Assembly (NCBI GenBank): GCA_012799255.1
Contig: JAAZLQ010000288.1
Span: forward strand, 1-42,443
Direction of reading: 5' to 3'
Length of the DNA: 42,443 nucleotides
Origin: Bacillota bacterium
Lineage (GTDB): Bacteria; Bacillota_G; Limnochordia; DTU010
The notes beneath the pieces were generated by a model that saw nothing but the letters and a program-made list of their open reading frames with translations, made no database searches and had not been told where the DNA came from. A program made the position numbers and the translations under genes. Positions 16,784 to 25,441 of this stretch are shown here, in pieces; position 1 is the stretch's first letter; the number at the start of each line of letters is the position of its first letter.

Positions 16784-16828
16784 GGGTAGGTCCTGCTGAT
16801 GTCAGTTTTGGCTTTGGGGGGACCTCCC
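16784..16828 (+). other. Imperfect hairpin downstream of the ROK kinase
   Basis: GGGTAGGTCC (16784-16793) can pair with GGACCTCCC (16820-16828) across a 26-base loop. No U-tail follows, so it may be a weak 3' structure rather than a terminator. The rest of 16727-17001 shows only the two palindromes listed separately. Confidence 0.25.
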
Positions 16829-16882
16829 TTGATTAATTCGAGAAAGTCCGGTTTCTAAAGAGGGATATTAAGTTCTGTGGAG

Positions 16883-16898
16883 AATTAGTAAACTAATT
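16883..16898. promoter_or_regulatory. Palindrome, candidate ROK operator
   Basis: AATTAGT-AA-ACTAATT, perfect 7-bp arms, about 100 bp before the ROK-type regulator. XylR/NagC-type ROK repressors bind AT-rich palindromes of TTAGTTT-like half-sites, so this may be an autoregulatory site. Confidence 0.4.
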
Positions 16899-16956
16899 AT
16901 ATACGTAGTAAGATCGGCTGATTCGAGATAGAGAATTTCTTTTTTTGTCGTCTATC

Positions 16957-16969
16957 TTAAGTAACTTAA
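16957..16969. promoter_or_regulatory. Palindrome, second candidate operator
   Basis: TTAAGT-A-ACTTAA, a perfect 13-bp palindrome 32 bp before the ROK regulator start. Just upstream, AGATAGA (16926-16932) and TCTATCT (16951-16957) form another repeat pair around a T-rich stretch. Confidence 0.35.
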
Positions 16970-17001
16970 AAAACTAACCAGTGTCCTAAGGAGTGATTTT
17001 A

Positions 17002-18231
17002 ATGGCCAGACATGTCCTTAAGGGCAGTGCTAAACTAATGCAGAAATTGAATACCTCGCTGGTACTGGAGATCATCCAAAACAGCGGTCCAATTTCTAGA
17101 ACTGAATTAGCACAACGGACGCGCTTAAGCAATCCCGCAGTCTCCACCTTGATTGCTCCTTTGTTAGAAGAGGGTATTGTAGAAGAGATTGGAACCGCGG
17201 ATTCAACCGGAGGTCGTCCAGCACGCCTTTTACAATTTAACGCGAAATCCGGCTATTTGGTTGGGGTAGACATCGGTTCGAATATGATGTCAGGTGCAGT
17301 TGTAGATATGGGTGGAAATATAGTGTTGCGCAAAACTCGCGGTTCCGAAAAGGGCGAAAAATCCATAGAGATTCTCATGGAACTAATTGAGGAACTGTGG
17401 AAAGAGGCAGGTCAGCCCGATGAGAAGTTTAAGGGAATAGGCCTGGGAATCCCCGGTATAACAGCTAATAATGGACAGCGGGTTAGCTTTGCCCCCGGCA
17501 TCGGCTGGGAAGACTTAGATATAGGTAAGATTTTGGATCGCAAGTTCCACCTACCTCTCTTTGCGGATAACGACGTAAACTGCTTTGCCCGCGGTGAGTT
17601 GTGGCAGGGAGCTTTGAAAAACGTGACTAATGGTGCTGCTGTAACCATCGGTACCGGTATTGGGGTAGGCATCGTCATTGATCAACGGGTCTACCGTGGC
17701 TCCCAAAGTGCTGCTGGGGAAGTGGGTTACTGGTTACTTGGTTCGCTTGGCCCAATTGAAAAGCTTGCTGGCTTTGGACCCTTGGAGTCAATCGCAGCAG
17801 GTCCGGGTATCGCCCGTCAGGCGATTGAAGAGCTTAGCCGTAATTCTGCAAATGGTCAAATTCTGAGGGATTTGGTAGAAGGAAATTTGGAGAGGATCAC
17901 TGCCAGAGAGGTGTTTGCTGCTGCCCGGGAAGGTGATAGCTATTGCCAGGGTTTGGTTGATCAAACCACGAATTACTTAGGCATTCTGATGGCGAATATG
18001 GCTTCGCTGTTGAATATGGAAAAGATCGTGATCGGAGGTGGGATATCCAGGGTTGGCGAACAGATTGTGGCGCCCATCCGTCATATTGTGGAACAACTGA
18101 GTCCATTTCCACCAGAAATCGAGATTTCAACGCTCCAAGCAGATGCTACGATCCTTGGTGCGGTTTCAGGTGTGCTCGGTTTACGGGAAAGCTCCATCCA
18201 GTTCTCGCAACTTAACTGGGAAGGCTATTAG
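17002..18231 (+). CDS. ROK-family transcriptional regulator (NagC/XylR type)
   Basis: Repressor with an N-terminal winged helix (about residues 18-70: SGPISRTELAQRTRLSNPAV) fused to a ROK sugar-kinase-like domain (about 85-405: VGVDIGSNMMSGAVVD, FADNDVNCFARGELW, VTIGTGIGVGIV, IVIGGGIS). The CxCGxxGC zinc motif of ROK proteins is replaced by FGPLESIAAGPGI, without cysteine. ATG 17002 is chosen because AAGGAG lies 8 bases upstream. It heads an operon with an amidohydrolase and a lyase and has a paralogue at 26476-27675 heading the facing operon with the same cysteine-less motif. It probably senses the substrate or a product of those enzymes. Confidence 0.88.
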   Translation: MARHVLKGSAKLMQKLNTSLVLEIIQNSGPISRTELAQRTRLSNPAVSTLIAPLLEEGIVEEIGTADSTGGRPARLLQFNAKSGYLVGVDIGSNMMSGAVVDMGGNIVLRKTRGSEKGEKSIEILMELIEELWKEAGQPDEKFKGIGLGIPGITANNGQRVSFAPGIGWEDLDIGKILDRKFHLPLFADNDVNCFARGELWQGALKNVTNGAAVTIGTGIGVGIVIDQRVYRGSQSAAGEVGYWLLGSLGPIEKLAGFGPLESIAAGPGIARQAIEELSRNSANGQILRDLVEGNLERITAREVFAAAREGDSYCQGLVDQTTNYLGILMANMASLLNMEKIVIGGGISRVGEQIVAPIRHIVEQLSPFPPEIEISTLQADATILGAVSGVLGLRESSIQFSQLNWEGY

Positions 18232-18328
18232 TTTCTCTTAAAAGTAAAGTAGCTCGCTTTGTTGTATCTCCACATTCTTTTTTAAGATTAAAAACAATGC
18301 CAAACACAAATTCTAGGAGGGATTAGTA

Positions 18329-19270
18329 ATGTTTGCCGGACTTAAAATTGTTGATTCTCACGCCCATTTTCCTGTCACAGATGTTTCGATCCGTAGTTCC
18401 ATGGGATTGCCTGAAGAGCCTAGACGTGTACCGCGTCCCCGGCCAGAGCAACCGTTCCATGGCCATGCCCGTAGACAATGGTCGAAAGCGTGGGGATTTG
18501 GTCCCAATGAAAAGACTGAAGCCACTGATGAAGAACTGGCCAAGCGCTGGGTAGAGGAGTTGGATAGAAACGGTATCGATCGGATCGTTTGGGTAACTGG
18601 CGGAGGTAATGATCGTCTCAGTAACATTGTGAAAATGGCACCCGACCGGTTTGTGGGTTATGCCCATCACAATCCCTTTGCTCCCGATGCAGCAGATGAG
18701 CTAGAAAGGGCAATTGTAAAACTTGGCTTGAAGGGATATAAGCTGTTGGCCCCAGCCCTCGAGAAACCAATTACCGACCGTTCTCTTTACCCTGTGTGGG
18801 AAGTATGTGCAGCACATAATATTCCGGTTCTTATCCATTTCGGCATTCTCGGCGCAGCAGGCGGAACTGCCTATAACGAGAACATCAATCCCCAGGTGTT
18901 TGAATCTGTGGCCAAGGACTTTCCCGATGTGAACTTTATCATTCCGCACTTTGGTTGCGGACATCCAAGGGAGCTGATGTTCTTGGGCTGGGTCTGCGAG
19001 AACATTTATGTGGATACATCTGGTTCCAATCAATGGATGCGCTGGATGCCCTATGAGTACACGGTTCAAATTGCTTTTGAGCAATTCTACCGCACCTTTG
19101 GTGCCCATCGGATTATTTTTGGGACTGATTCGTCGGCATTTCCAAGAGGATTTGTCATGGATTATTTGAAAGAACAGAACAAGGCAGTAAGATTTAACGG
19201 CATTTCTGACGAAGAGGCCCAACTAATCTTCGGAGGTAATATGGAGCGGCTGTTAAATGCGGTAGAGTAG
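18329..19270 (+). CDS. Amidohydrolase_2-type metal-dependent hydrolase (paralogue A)
   Basis: TIM-barrel metal enzyme of the family that includes ACMS decarboxylase and lactonases (Amidohydrolase_2). Metal-ligand candidates are HAH in VDSHAHFPV (residues 12 and 14), His in VLIHFG, His in IIPHFGCGHP and Asp in IIFGTDSSAFPRGF. The 313 residues are full length, with no signal peptide. ATG 18329 has GGAGGG upstream. It is clearly paralogous to 25442-26374, sharing blocks such as PVLIHFG, FIIPHFGCG, DTSGSN and FGTDSS. Each copy sits after a ROK regulator. Reaction unknown: hydrolysis, decarboxylation or lactone opening are all possible in the family. Confidence 0.85.
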   Translation: MFAGLKIVDSHAHFPVTDVSIRSSMGLPEEPRRVPRPRPEQPFHGHARRQWSKAWGFGPNEKTEATDEELAKRWVEELDRNGIDRIVWVTGGGNDRLSNIVKMAPDRFVGYAHHNPFAPDAADELERAIVKLGLKGYKLLAPALEKPITDRSLYPVWEVCAAHNIPVLIHFGILGAAGGTAYNENINPQVFESVAKDFPDVNFIIPHFGCGHPRELMFLGWVCENIYVDTSGSNQWMRWMPYEYTVQIAFEQFYRTFGAHRIIFGTDSSAFPRGFVMDYLKEQNKAVRFNGISDEEAQLIFGGNMERLLNAVE

Positions 19271-19281
19271 GAGGAGTTGCA

Positions 19282-20772
19282 GTGAAAGATCTGACTAAGT
19301 TTCCTTCGCCCATTTATCAGGAAACTGTTTTAGCACCAATTTTTGATGCCTTTAAGGCCAACTATTATGAGGAAATGATGGCCATCAACTATGCCCACGC
19401 GGTTATGTTGATGGATCAGGGGATCCTGAGCGAAGCAGAGGGTAAGCAAATTATTCGTGCCCTCAAGAAGATCGAGGCTGAGCTTGATCTGGACAGTCTT
19501 CAGTACAATGGCGAGTATGAGGATCTGTTCTTCTTCATTGAACAACAGCTGATCAAAGAAATTGGTATTGATGTGGCTGGTAAGCTTCATACGGGGCGTA
19601 GTCGCAATGATATCAACATCACCCTGTTCAAAATGAAGACCAAAAGGCATTTGCGTAGCTTACTGCAGAGACTTTTGGAGTTGAATCGCACACTCCTTGA
19701 GATCGCCAAAGCAAATCAGGAAACCATTGTGATCGCCTACACCCATGGACAGCCAGCCCAACCAACAACTTTTGGGCACTATTTGGGAGCCCTAATTGAG
19801 ATTCTAGGTCGTGATGTAAACCGTCTTTTAAGGGCTTATCACACGGCTGACCAATCCAGCATGGGGGCAGCGGCCATTACCACCTCTGGTTTTCCCTTAA
19901 ACCGGGAGCAGGTGGCAGAGCTATTGGGCTTTGCAAAACCTCAGGAAAATTCGTACGGTTGCATCGCTGCAGTAGACTATCTGATGGAAGTGTACAGTGC
20001 GATCAAGATCTTGTTTATCAATCTAGGCAGATTTGCTCAGGATCTGGATTTTCAGACTTCCTTTGAGCTTGGGCATCTCTATGTGCCCAATGAGTTTGTG
20101 CAAATCAGTTCGATCATGCCCCAAAAGCGCAATCCCGTAGCAGTGGAACATATCCGTATCCAGGCTTCCACTGTGGTTGGCCAGTGCGATACGGTGGTGA
20201 ATGCGATGCATAATACCCCCTTCGCGGACATGAATGATGCGGAAGATCCGATTCAAGTGATTGGCTTTGACCTGTTTGCTAAAGCAGATCGCTGCCTGAA
20301 GTTAATTACAGGCTTCGTCAGTGGCCTGCAAGTGGATTCGGAAAAAGTGACCAAACATATCAATGAGAGTTTTGTTACCATTACCGAGTTGGCAGATACC
20401 CTAGTTAGGAAGCAAAAGCTCAGCTTCAGGGCCGCACATGAAGTTGCCAGTCTCTTGGTGCGAAGTCTGATCAAAGAGAAGCAGACTTTAGATCAAGTTG
20501 ACTATGAGCAGTTCAAAGAGTTCTTCACCGAGGTTGCGGGACGAGAACCCACTTTAACTCGAGAAGAATTTCGTGAGGCCTTGGATCCCACTTACTTCGT
20601 GCAGGTAAGAAGTTCGCTGGGGGGACCGGCACGTGAGGCCTTAGCTCAGAGTCTCAGGCATTATGAAAACGGGATGAAAGTGCAGGAAGTGGCTCTTAGA
20701 GAACTAGCCGAGAAGGAAGAGGTTGCCAAGGAGCGGCTTAACCAGCGTGTTCTAGACATTACTAGCCTTTAA
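19282..20772 (+). CDS. Argininosuccinate-lyase-like C-N lyase
   Basis: Fumarase/aspartase-superfamily enzyme closest to ArgH, 496 residues, GTG start 11 bases after the amidohydrolase with GGAGG in between. It keeps TGRSRNDIN (about 104-112), YTHGQPAQPTTFGH (153-166) and the signature SSIMPQKRNP (276-285) with the catalytic serine. It lacks the N-terminal WGGRF segment of biosynthetic ArgH, and the SLDAVSDRD region of ArgH is changed to SYGCIAAVDY. No other arginine gene is nearby. It therefore probably eliminates fumarate (or an analogue) from an aspartate-type C-N adduct, as EDDS lyases of this family do, rather than making arginine. That role is inference; superfamily is certain. Confidence 0.82.
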   Translation: MKDLTKFPSPIYQETVLAPIFDAFKANYYEEMMAINYAHAVMLMDQGILSEAEGKQIIRALKKIEAELDLDSLQYNGEYEDLFFFIEQQLIKEIGIDVAGKLHTGRSRNDINITLFKMKTKRHLRSLLQRLLELNRTLLEIAKANQETIVIAYTHGQPAQPTTFGHYLGALIEILGRDVNRLLRAYHTADQSSMGAAAITTSGFPLNREQVAELLGFAKPQENSYGCIAAVDYLMEVYSAIKILFINLGRFAQDLDFQTSFELGHLYVPNEFVQISSIMPQKRNPVAVEHIRIQASTVVGQCDTVVNAMHNTPFADMNDAEDPIQVIGFDLFAKADRCLKLITGFVSGLQVDSEKVTKHINESFVTITELADTLVRKQKLSFRAAHEVASLLVRSLIKEKQTLDQVDYEQFKEFFTEVAGREPTLTREEFREALDPTYFVQVRSSLGGPAREALAQSLRHYENGMKVQEVALRELAEKEEVAKERLNQRVLDITSL

Positions 20773-20779
20773 GCGAAAT

Positions 20780-20817
20780 AAAAAGCTCTCCAGTTCTAAC
20801 GAACTGGAGAGCTTTTT
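20780..20817. terminator. Bidirectional intrinsic terminator
   Basis: Perfect 17-bp stem, AAAAAGCTCTCCAGTTC with its complement, around a 4-base TAAC loop. It gives a U-run in both directions and separates the two convergent ROK operons. Confidence 0.95.
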
Positions 20818-20826
20818 GATTACCGT

Positions 20827-21873
20827 TTAAACAAAGAGTACACCCATAATGGGAACACAAGCCTTAATCGTAAATAGCCGGCACAAATGTAATAGTGAGA
20901 TGGGCAATGGGTCTAGATCGACCTCCATGGCCACAATCGGCATACTGGACACTCCTGCTGGAGCACAGGCCAGAATACATGTGGCCCAATCCCAACCAGT
21001 GAGCTTGTGTACGACAATGGTCAGCAAACCTGAGCTCAAGAAGGAGATGAGCAAGGTAACTGCCAGGACCAGAAGCATGTTGCCTGAAATGAGCGCTGAA
21101 ATTGTCTCGGGTGTGATGCTATCTGCAACGCCCATTCCCACCGAGGTCAAGAGCAAACCTAAGAGCAGGGGGGATGAGATTCTTTCTCCGAAGCCTAGGA
21201 AGTTGGCGATTACCATAAAGGCGAGGGAACCGATCATGGCTCCAGCCGGGATACCCAGGTAGCTAAAAAGAAGTCCCCCTACCAGGGCAAAGAGCAGACC
21301 AGCCACGAGTTTTTTAGCATTGATAGGTTCTTGTTCGCTACCATTTGCTTCTGCTTTAACTGCCACTGCTTCCGGTTGTCGTTTCAATAAGAGCTTGGCC
21401 ACTAAAGGATAGAGCGACATGGATACAATCACCCTGAATGTCTGTACGATTACTACTGTCAGACTGTCTGCACCAACTTCCATAGCCAGCACAACCATTT
21501 CGGTAATTCCACCAGTTCCGGCAGATAACACTCCGGTTTTGAAGTCCATAGAGGTGAGGGCTGACAAGAGCCCTCCACCCACAAAGGTAGTTGTAATGGC
21601 CCAGAATCCCACTACCAAGGCTGGGGTGAGAATCTGGCGGGTCTGACGGACCGCCTGTTTAGTGAGGGCCGAGCCCATATAAAACCCGAGTAGGATCTGG
21701 GTAATCTTCGACAACCAATCAGGTGTTGTCGGGAAATCTAGTCCAACTGCTCGGACAATACCAATAAATGCTAAACTACCAAGTAAAGCAGGGCTTGGTA
21801 CTTTCAGTTTGTGAAACAACATCCAACCTGTGCAGCCAATTAGATATAAGATGCCAAGGAACATGATCTCCAT
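20827..21873 (-). CDS. AbrB-family (PF05145-type) integral membrane protein
   Basis: Hydrophobic protein of about 348 residues with ten or more membrane helices in two repeated halves, as in the AbrB/ammonia-monooxygenase-like family (not the DNA-binding AbrB). The first half carries SAGTGGITEMVVLAMEVGAD, the second ACAPAGVSSMPIVAMEVDLD; the repeat is internal duplication typical of the family. These proteins are thought to be transporters or transport regulators, with little biochemistry. ATG 21873 is used because AAGGAG lies upstream; an in-frame TTG at 21885 touches that site directly. It is the last gene of the transporter operon, so it may export a product or import a second substrate. 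Confidence 0.82.
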   Translation of the reverse strand: MEIMFLGILYLIGCTGWMLFHKLKVPSPALLGSLAFIGIVRAVGLDFPTTPDWLSKITQILLGFYMGSALTKQAVRQTRQILTPALVVGFWAITTTFVGGGLLSALTSMDFKTGVLSAGTGGITEMVVLAMEVGADSLTVVIVQTFRVIVSMSLYPLVAKLLLKRQPEAVAVKAEANGSEQEPINAKKLVAGLLFALVGGLLFSYLGIPAGAMIGSLAFMVIANFLGFGERISSPLLLGLLLTSVGMGVADSITPETISALISGNMLLVLAVTLLISFLSSGLLTIVVHKLTGWDWATCILACAPAGVSSMPIVAMEVDLDPLPISLLHLCRLFTIKACVPIMGVLFV

Positions 21874-21891
21874 ATAATCAGGCAACTCCTT

Positions 21892-22809
21892 CTAGCTTGA
21901 GCCCCGCAGTTTTGGGTCTAGAACGTCTCTTAATCCGTCACCTAGGACACTGAAGCCCAGGACCGCAAAGGCGATTGCAAAAGCTGGGATAAACACTAAT
22001 GACGGACGGAGGAACATATAGCCCCGAGCTTCGTTTACCATCATTCCCCAACTGGGCGTAGGTGGTTGTACACCAAGACCTAAAAAGCTTAAACTAGCTT
22101 CGGTCAAAATGGCACCCGCGATACCCATGGTCAAGTTTACAAGAATGGGTGCATAGGAGTTGGGTAGAATGTACTTAACGAGGATGCGGAAATTGCCTAT
22201 ACCAAGTGCTTTTGCTGCTTCCACATACTCATGTTCACGTTGGGCTAGGGCTTGGCTTCGAGCAAGGCGAGCGGTTCCGGCCCAACGGGCAATCGAAATC
22301 GAGATCAAAAGTGACATTATGCCCGGTTTTAGACTACTTAGGATGGCCATAGATAGTAGGAATGAAGGAAAGGCCATTATTACGTCGGTCAGGCGCATTA
22401 CAATCATGTCAATTACGCCACCATAGTAGCCGGAGATGAGTCCTAGGGCTACGCCTACGGCGCTGGCAACCACAACAGAGGTAAAGCCGACTAATAGAGA
22501 AATTCTGGAACCATAAATCAATCTACTTAAGACATCCCTACCCAGATGATCCGTTCCCAAAATAAACTTTTTGTTGGCAAAGGGTTTATGTGGCAAACCA
22601 AACTCCAAGCCATCTTCGAATTGTGTGGCAGGATCATAGGGGGCAATCCAGGGAGCAAATACTGCTATGGCTAACATGAGCAGAACCATGATTGTACCGA
22701 TAATTGTAGCTTTGCTTCTTTTAGCTCTCCGCAGGACATCAGCCCACTGACTGACCGCTGGTGAGGGAGATTCGTCGTTTGCGTGTATTCTTGCACTCTC
22801 AACAGCCAT
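21892..22809 (-). CDS. Dipeptide/oligopeptide-type ABC permease, DppC-like
   Basis: Inner-membrane permease of 305 residues. A short polar N-terminus is followed by one helix (about 35-55), a periplasmic loop with the family phrase GTDHLGRDVLSRLIYGSR, then five helices. The EAA coupling loop is EAAKALGIGNFRILVKYILPN (central residues), followed by LGLGVQPPTPSWG. AAGGAGAG precedes ATG 22809. It is 20 bases after the DppB-like gene. DppD/DppF-type ATPases are missing from the window, so the importer must borrow ATPases or they lie elsewhere. Confidence 0.93.
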   Translation of the reverse strand: MAVESARIHANDESPSPAVSQWADVLRRAKRSKATIIGTIMVLLMLAIAVFAPWIAPYDPATQFEDGLEFGLPHKPFANKKFILGTDHLGRDVLSRLIYGSRISLLVGFTSVVVASAVGVALGLISGYYGGVIDMIVMRLTDVIMAFPSFLLSMAILSSLKPGIMSLLISISIARWAGTARLARSQALAQREHEYVEAAKALGIGNFRILVKYILPNSYAPILVNLTMGIAGAILTEASLSFLGLGVQPPTPSWGMMVNEARGYMFLRPSLVFIPAFAIAFAVLGFSVLGDGLRDVLDPKLRGSS

Positions 22810-22829
22810 ACTTGAGCTCTCCTTTACTA

Positions 22830-23750
22830 TTATTCATACCTAATGCGGGGATCCACAAAGGCGTAGCTAATGTCAACGAGTAAGTTAATACCAACTACAA
22901 TTAAGGCAGACATTAGCACTGTTGCTTGTACCACTGGGAAGTCCCTTGCACTGATGGCTTCAACAGAAACCTTTCCAATTCCAGGCCAGGAGAAGATAGA
23001 TTCTACTACTACAGAACCACTCAAAAGTCCACCAATTTGGCCGCCCATCACAGTAATGACCGGAATCAGGCAGTTCTTGAGAGCATGGCGGCTGAGAACC
23101 ACACGCTCCTTTAGACCTTTGGCCCGGGCGGTACGAACATAATCCTGGCGCAGGACCTCAAGCATACCTGAACGTGTAATGCGAGCTAGCATTGCAGCGG
23201 GCCGGATTCCCAGGGTGATGGCTGGTAGAATCATGTGGGCAAATGTGCCGTATCCTCCCAATGGCAGCCATGGAAGTTTAAAACCAAAAATGTAGAGCAG
23301 TAAAAGTGCTACAACAAATGGTGGTAGACAGATTCCAAGCATGGATATGAACATGGTTCCCGTGTCGCCCCAAGAGTTGTGTTTAATTGCGGCAAGAACG
23401 CCGGTGGGAATCCCAACTATAATAGAGATCACATAAGAGGCTATGGTCACCTGAATAGTAGCAGAGAGACTGGAGCTGATGATATCACTTACAGCCCGCT
23501 TGGTCTGATAGGAAAACCCAAAATCCCCTTTTAGAGCATTTGTTACGAAGCGAAAATACTGAACATAGATGGGATCATCTAGGCCCATTTGTTCTCGCAA
23601 CATTTCCACAGTTTTCATGTCCAGGACATCTCCCATAAGGATCGCCATGGGATCGCCAGGGAGTACGTACATCAGAATAAATGCGACGATTGTGATACCG
23701 AGGATAGTCGGTATCGCGATGAGCAAGCGTTTCAATAAGTACCTTTGCAT
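22830..23750 (-). CDS. Dipeptide/oligopeptide-type ABC permease, DppB-like
   Basis: Permease of 306 residues pairing with the DppC-like protein. The N-terminal MQRYLLKRLLIAIPTILGI anchor helix, PGDPMAILMG, YVQYFRFV and the coupling loop YVRTARAKGLKERVVL are all family hallmarks. It ends with DISYAFVDPRIRYE, the standard DppB C-terminus. The ribosome binding site is weak, and a strong hairpin separates it from the binding-protein gene upstream, which should lower its expression relative to that gene. Confidence 0.93.
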   Translation of the reverse strand: MQRYLLKRLLIAIPTILGITIVAFILMYVLPGDPMAILMGDVLDMKTVEMLREQMGLDDPIYVQYFRFVTNALKGDFGFSYQTKRAVSDIISSSLSATIQVTIASYVISIIVGIPTGVLAAIKHNSWGDTGTMFISMLGICLPPFVVALLLLYIFGFKLPWLPLGGYGTFAHMILPAITLGIRPAAMLARITRSGMLEVLRQDYVRTARAKGLKERVVLSRHALKNCLIPVITVMGGQIGGLLSGSVVVESIFSWPGIGKVSVEAISARDFPVVQATVLMSALIVVGINLLVDISYAFVDPRIRYE

Positions 23751-23780
23751 GTAACTTGCGCCCCCTATCTATAGCTACAG

Positions 23781-23810
23781 GTTGGGTGGGGCCCAGTGGT
23801 CCCACCCAAC
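23781..23810 (-). other. Strong hairpin between binding-protein and permease genes
   Basis: GTTGGGTGGG (23781-23790) pairs with CCCACCCAAC (23801-23810), extendable inward by GCC/GGT. No U-run follows on the minus strand, so it is better read as an mRNA-stabilising or partial-termination element that raises the binding protein over the permeases. Confidence 0.55.
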
Positions 23811-23824
23811 AGTAATTTTGTGCT

Positions 23825-25405
23825 TTAACGGTCGATCCAGGCGCTGGTAATCCTCATGCTTGGTCTGGTTGGCATGATTTCTAGACCTTTGAGCTCTGGC
23901 TTAACTGCTGAAACGGAGTATGGGTGGTAGAGTACAACCCATGGTGCATCTTCCATCATAATAGCAGCGGCTTGACGATAGAGCTCATAGCGAGTTTCTT
24001 CATCAGCGATCTGGCGAGCTTGTTCCACAATAGCGTCGAATTCTGGGTTCTTATAAGCTGCTCTGTTGAGACCAGGAGTACGACTGGAGTGGAGGAAGTC
24101 CATGAATACTTCGTCAGGATCGGACATTTGGGAACCAACGTTCATGTTTCCAAATGGAACACGACCTTCGTTCATCATAGCACTGTAGGTAGCAGATTCT
24201 AGAACCCTAACTTCCACTTCAATACCGATCTTAGCCAAGTCAGCTTGAACCCCTTCGGAAGCCAGTCTTTGAACCTCATTGGCCACAACTACTAGCTCAG
24301 TTTTGAATCCATTGGGGTAACCGGCTTCAGCCAGGAGTTGTTTTGCTTTTTCTACGTCATACCCGAACCAATCGGGTAGACCAATACGATTCACGATATC
24401 TGGTGGGAATGGAGCATAACCTGGTTCACCCATGCCACCGATTACGTTGGAGGTGAGACGATCACGGTTGATTGCCCAGTTAATTGCATGCCTTACTTCT
24501 TTCTTGTCAAATGGTGGGAAGTTGGCATTCATGGTCAAGGCTTGTACACTTGGTCCAGGATACAATACGATGTCATCTTTGAAACGAGGATTTGCCTCAA
24601 GAGTATGTCTCTGTACCGGAGAAGTGATCAATAGATAGTTCAATTGTCCAGTTTGGTAGCGCATCACTTGGACGGTAGGATCTACGTTCATGTGAACTTT
24701 AACACCGTCTAAGTATGGTAAGCCTTCTTGCCAGAAGTTAGGATTGCGCTCGAGATCTAGGTATTGGTTAGGTACATACTCAACGTATTTGAATGGGCCG
24801 GTACCTACAGGAGTGATAAACTCCATATCTTTACCAATTCCTTCGTGTCCAACGATGGAGGTATAGACCTTAGCCAGCTTGCGGAGAAATGTTGCATCTG
24901 GCTGGAGAAGTTCGATTTCGAGGGTGTATTTGTCAATTACACGGATACCAGAAATATCGGTTGCTTCTCCGTTGGAGAACTCTTCCTTACCCTTGACGGA
25001 GTTGAGTTCTGCATAACCTAGTGCTGCTGTCCGAGGATCGGAAAGGCGCTCATAGGAGAACTTAACGTCTTCTGCAGTAAACTCGCGTCCACTGTGGAAC
25101 TTTACACCCTGACGGAGATAAAAGGTATACAGGAGCCCGTCTTCAGAGATTTCATAGGACTCTGCTAGACTGGGAACCACGTTTCCGGTGGTATCAAAGG
25201 TGAAAAGTTGGTCAAACATCATGATGCCAACGTTGATCCGCTGCACTGAGTGGGCAGAGTGGGGATCGATGCTTCCTACATCACGATCTAGTGCATAGTC
25301 AAAGATACCGCCATACTTAGGCGTTTGGGCGGATACGCCCAGGGTCAACAAGGCTACGAACAGTAGTGACACAACAACTAGCGATGAAAACTTGCGTCTT
25401 GACAT
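23825..25405 (-). CDS. Extracellular solute-binding protein, family 5 (DppA/OppA-like)
   Basis: Secreted receptor that captures the substrate for the DppB/DppC-like permeases. A signal peptide (residues 1-26, cleavage after VSA) lacks a lipobox cysteine, so the mature protein is not a lipoprotein; it would be free in a periplasm, in line with an outer membrane. The body shows the family-5 pattern: YALDRDVGSIDPH, FYLRQGVKFHSGREFTAEDV, ATDISGIRVIDKYTLEI, FDKKEVRHAINWAINRD and PWVVLYHPYS near the end. The 526 residues are normal. AAAGGAGG lies before ATG 25405. Family members bind peptides, but also nickel chelates, opines and glutathione, so a non-peptide ligand is possible here. Confidence 0.93.
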   Translation of the reverse strand: MSRRKFSSLVVVSLLFVALLTLGVSAQTPKYGGIFDYALDRDVGSIDPHSAHSVQRINVGIMMFDQLFTFDTTGNVVPSLAESYEISEDGLLYTFYLRQGVKFHSGREFTAEDVKFSYERLSDPRTAALGYAELNSVKGKEEFSNGEATDISGIRVIDKYTLEIELLQPDATFLRKLAKVYTSIVGHEGIGKDMEFITPVGTGPFKYVEYVPNQYLDLERNPNFWQEGLPYLDGVKVHMNVDPTVQVMRYQTGQLNYLLITSPVQRHTLEANPRFKDDIVLYPGPSVQALTMNANFPPFDKKEVRHAINWAINRDRLTSNVIGGMGEPGYAPFPPDIVNRIGLPDWFGYDVEKAKQLLAEAGYPNGFKTELVVVANEVQRLASEGVQADLAKIGIEVEVRVLESATYSAMMNEGRVPFGNMNVGSQMSDPDEVFMDFLHSSRTPGLNRAAYKNPEFDAIVEQARQIADEETRYELYRQAAAIMMEDAPWVVLYHPYSVSAVKPELKGLEIMPTRPSMRITSAWIDR

Positions 25406-25441
25406 TTGTTTTTCCTCCTTTAGATTGGTTTTTCTAAGCGG

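Noticed and set aside
20023..20256. Long antisense open frames inside real genes (for example within the lyase and TolC genes)
   Set aside because: They have no ribosome binding sites or recognisable domains and are explained by codon bias of the gene on the other strand.
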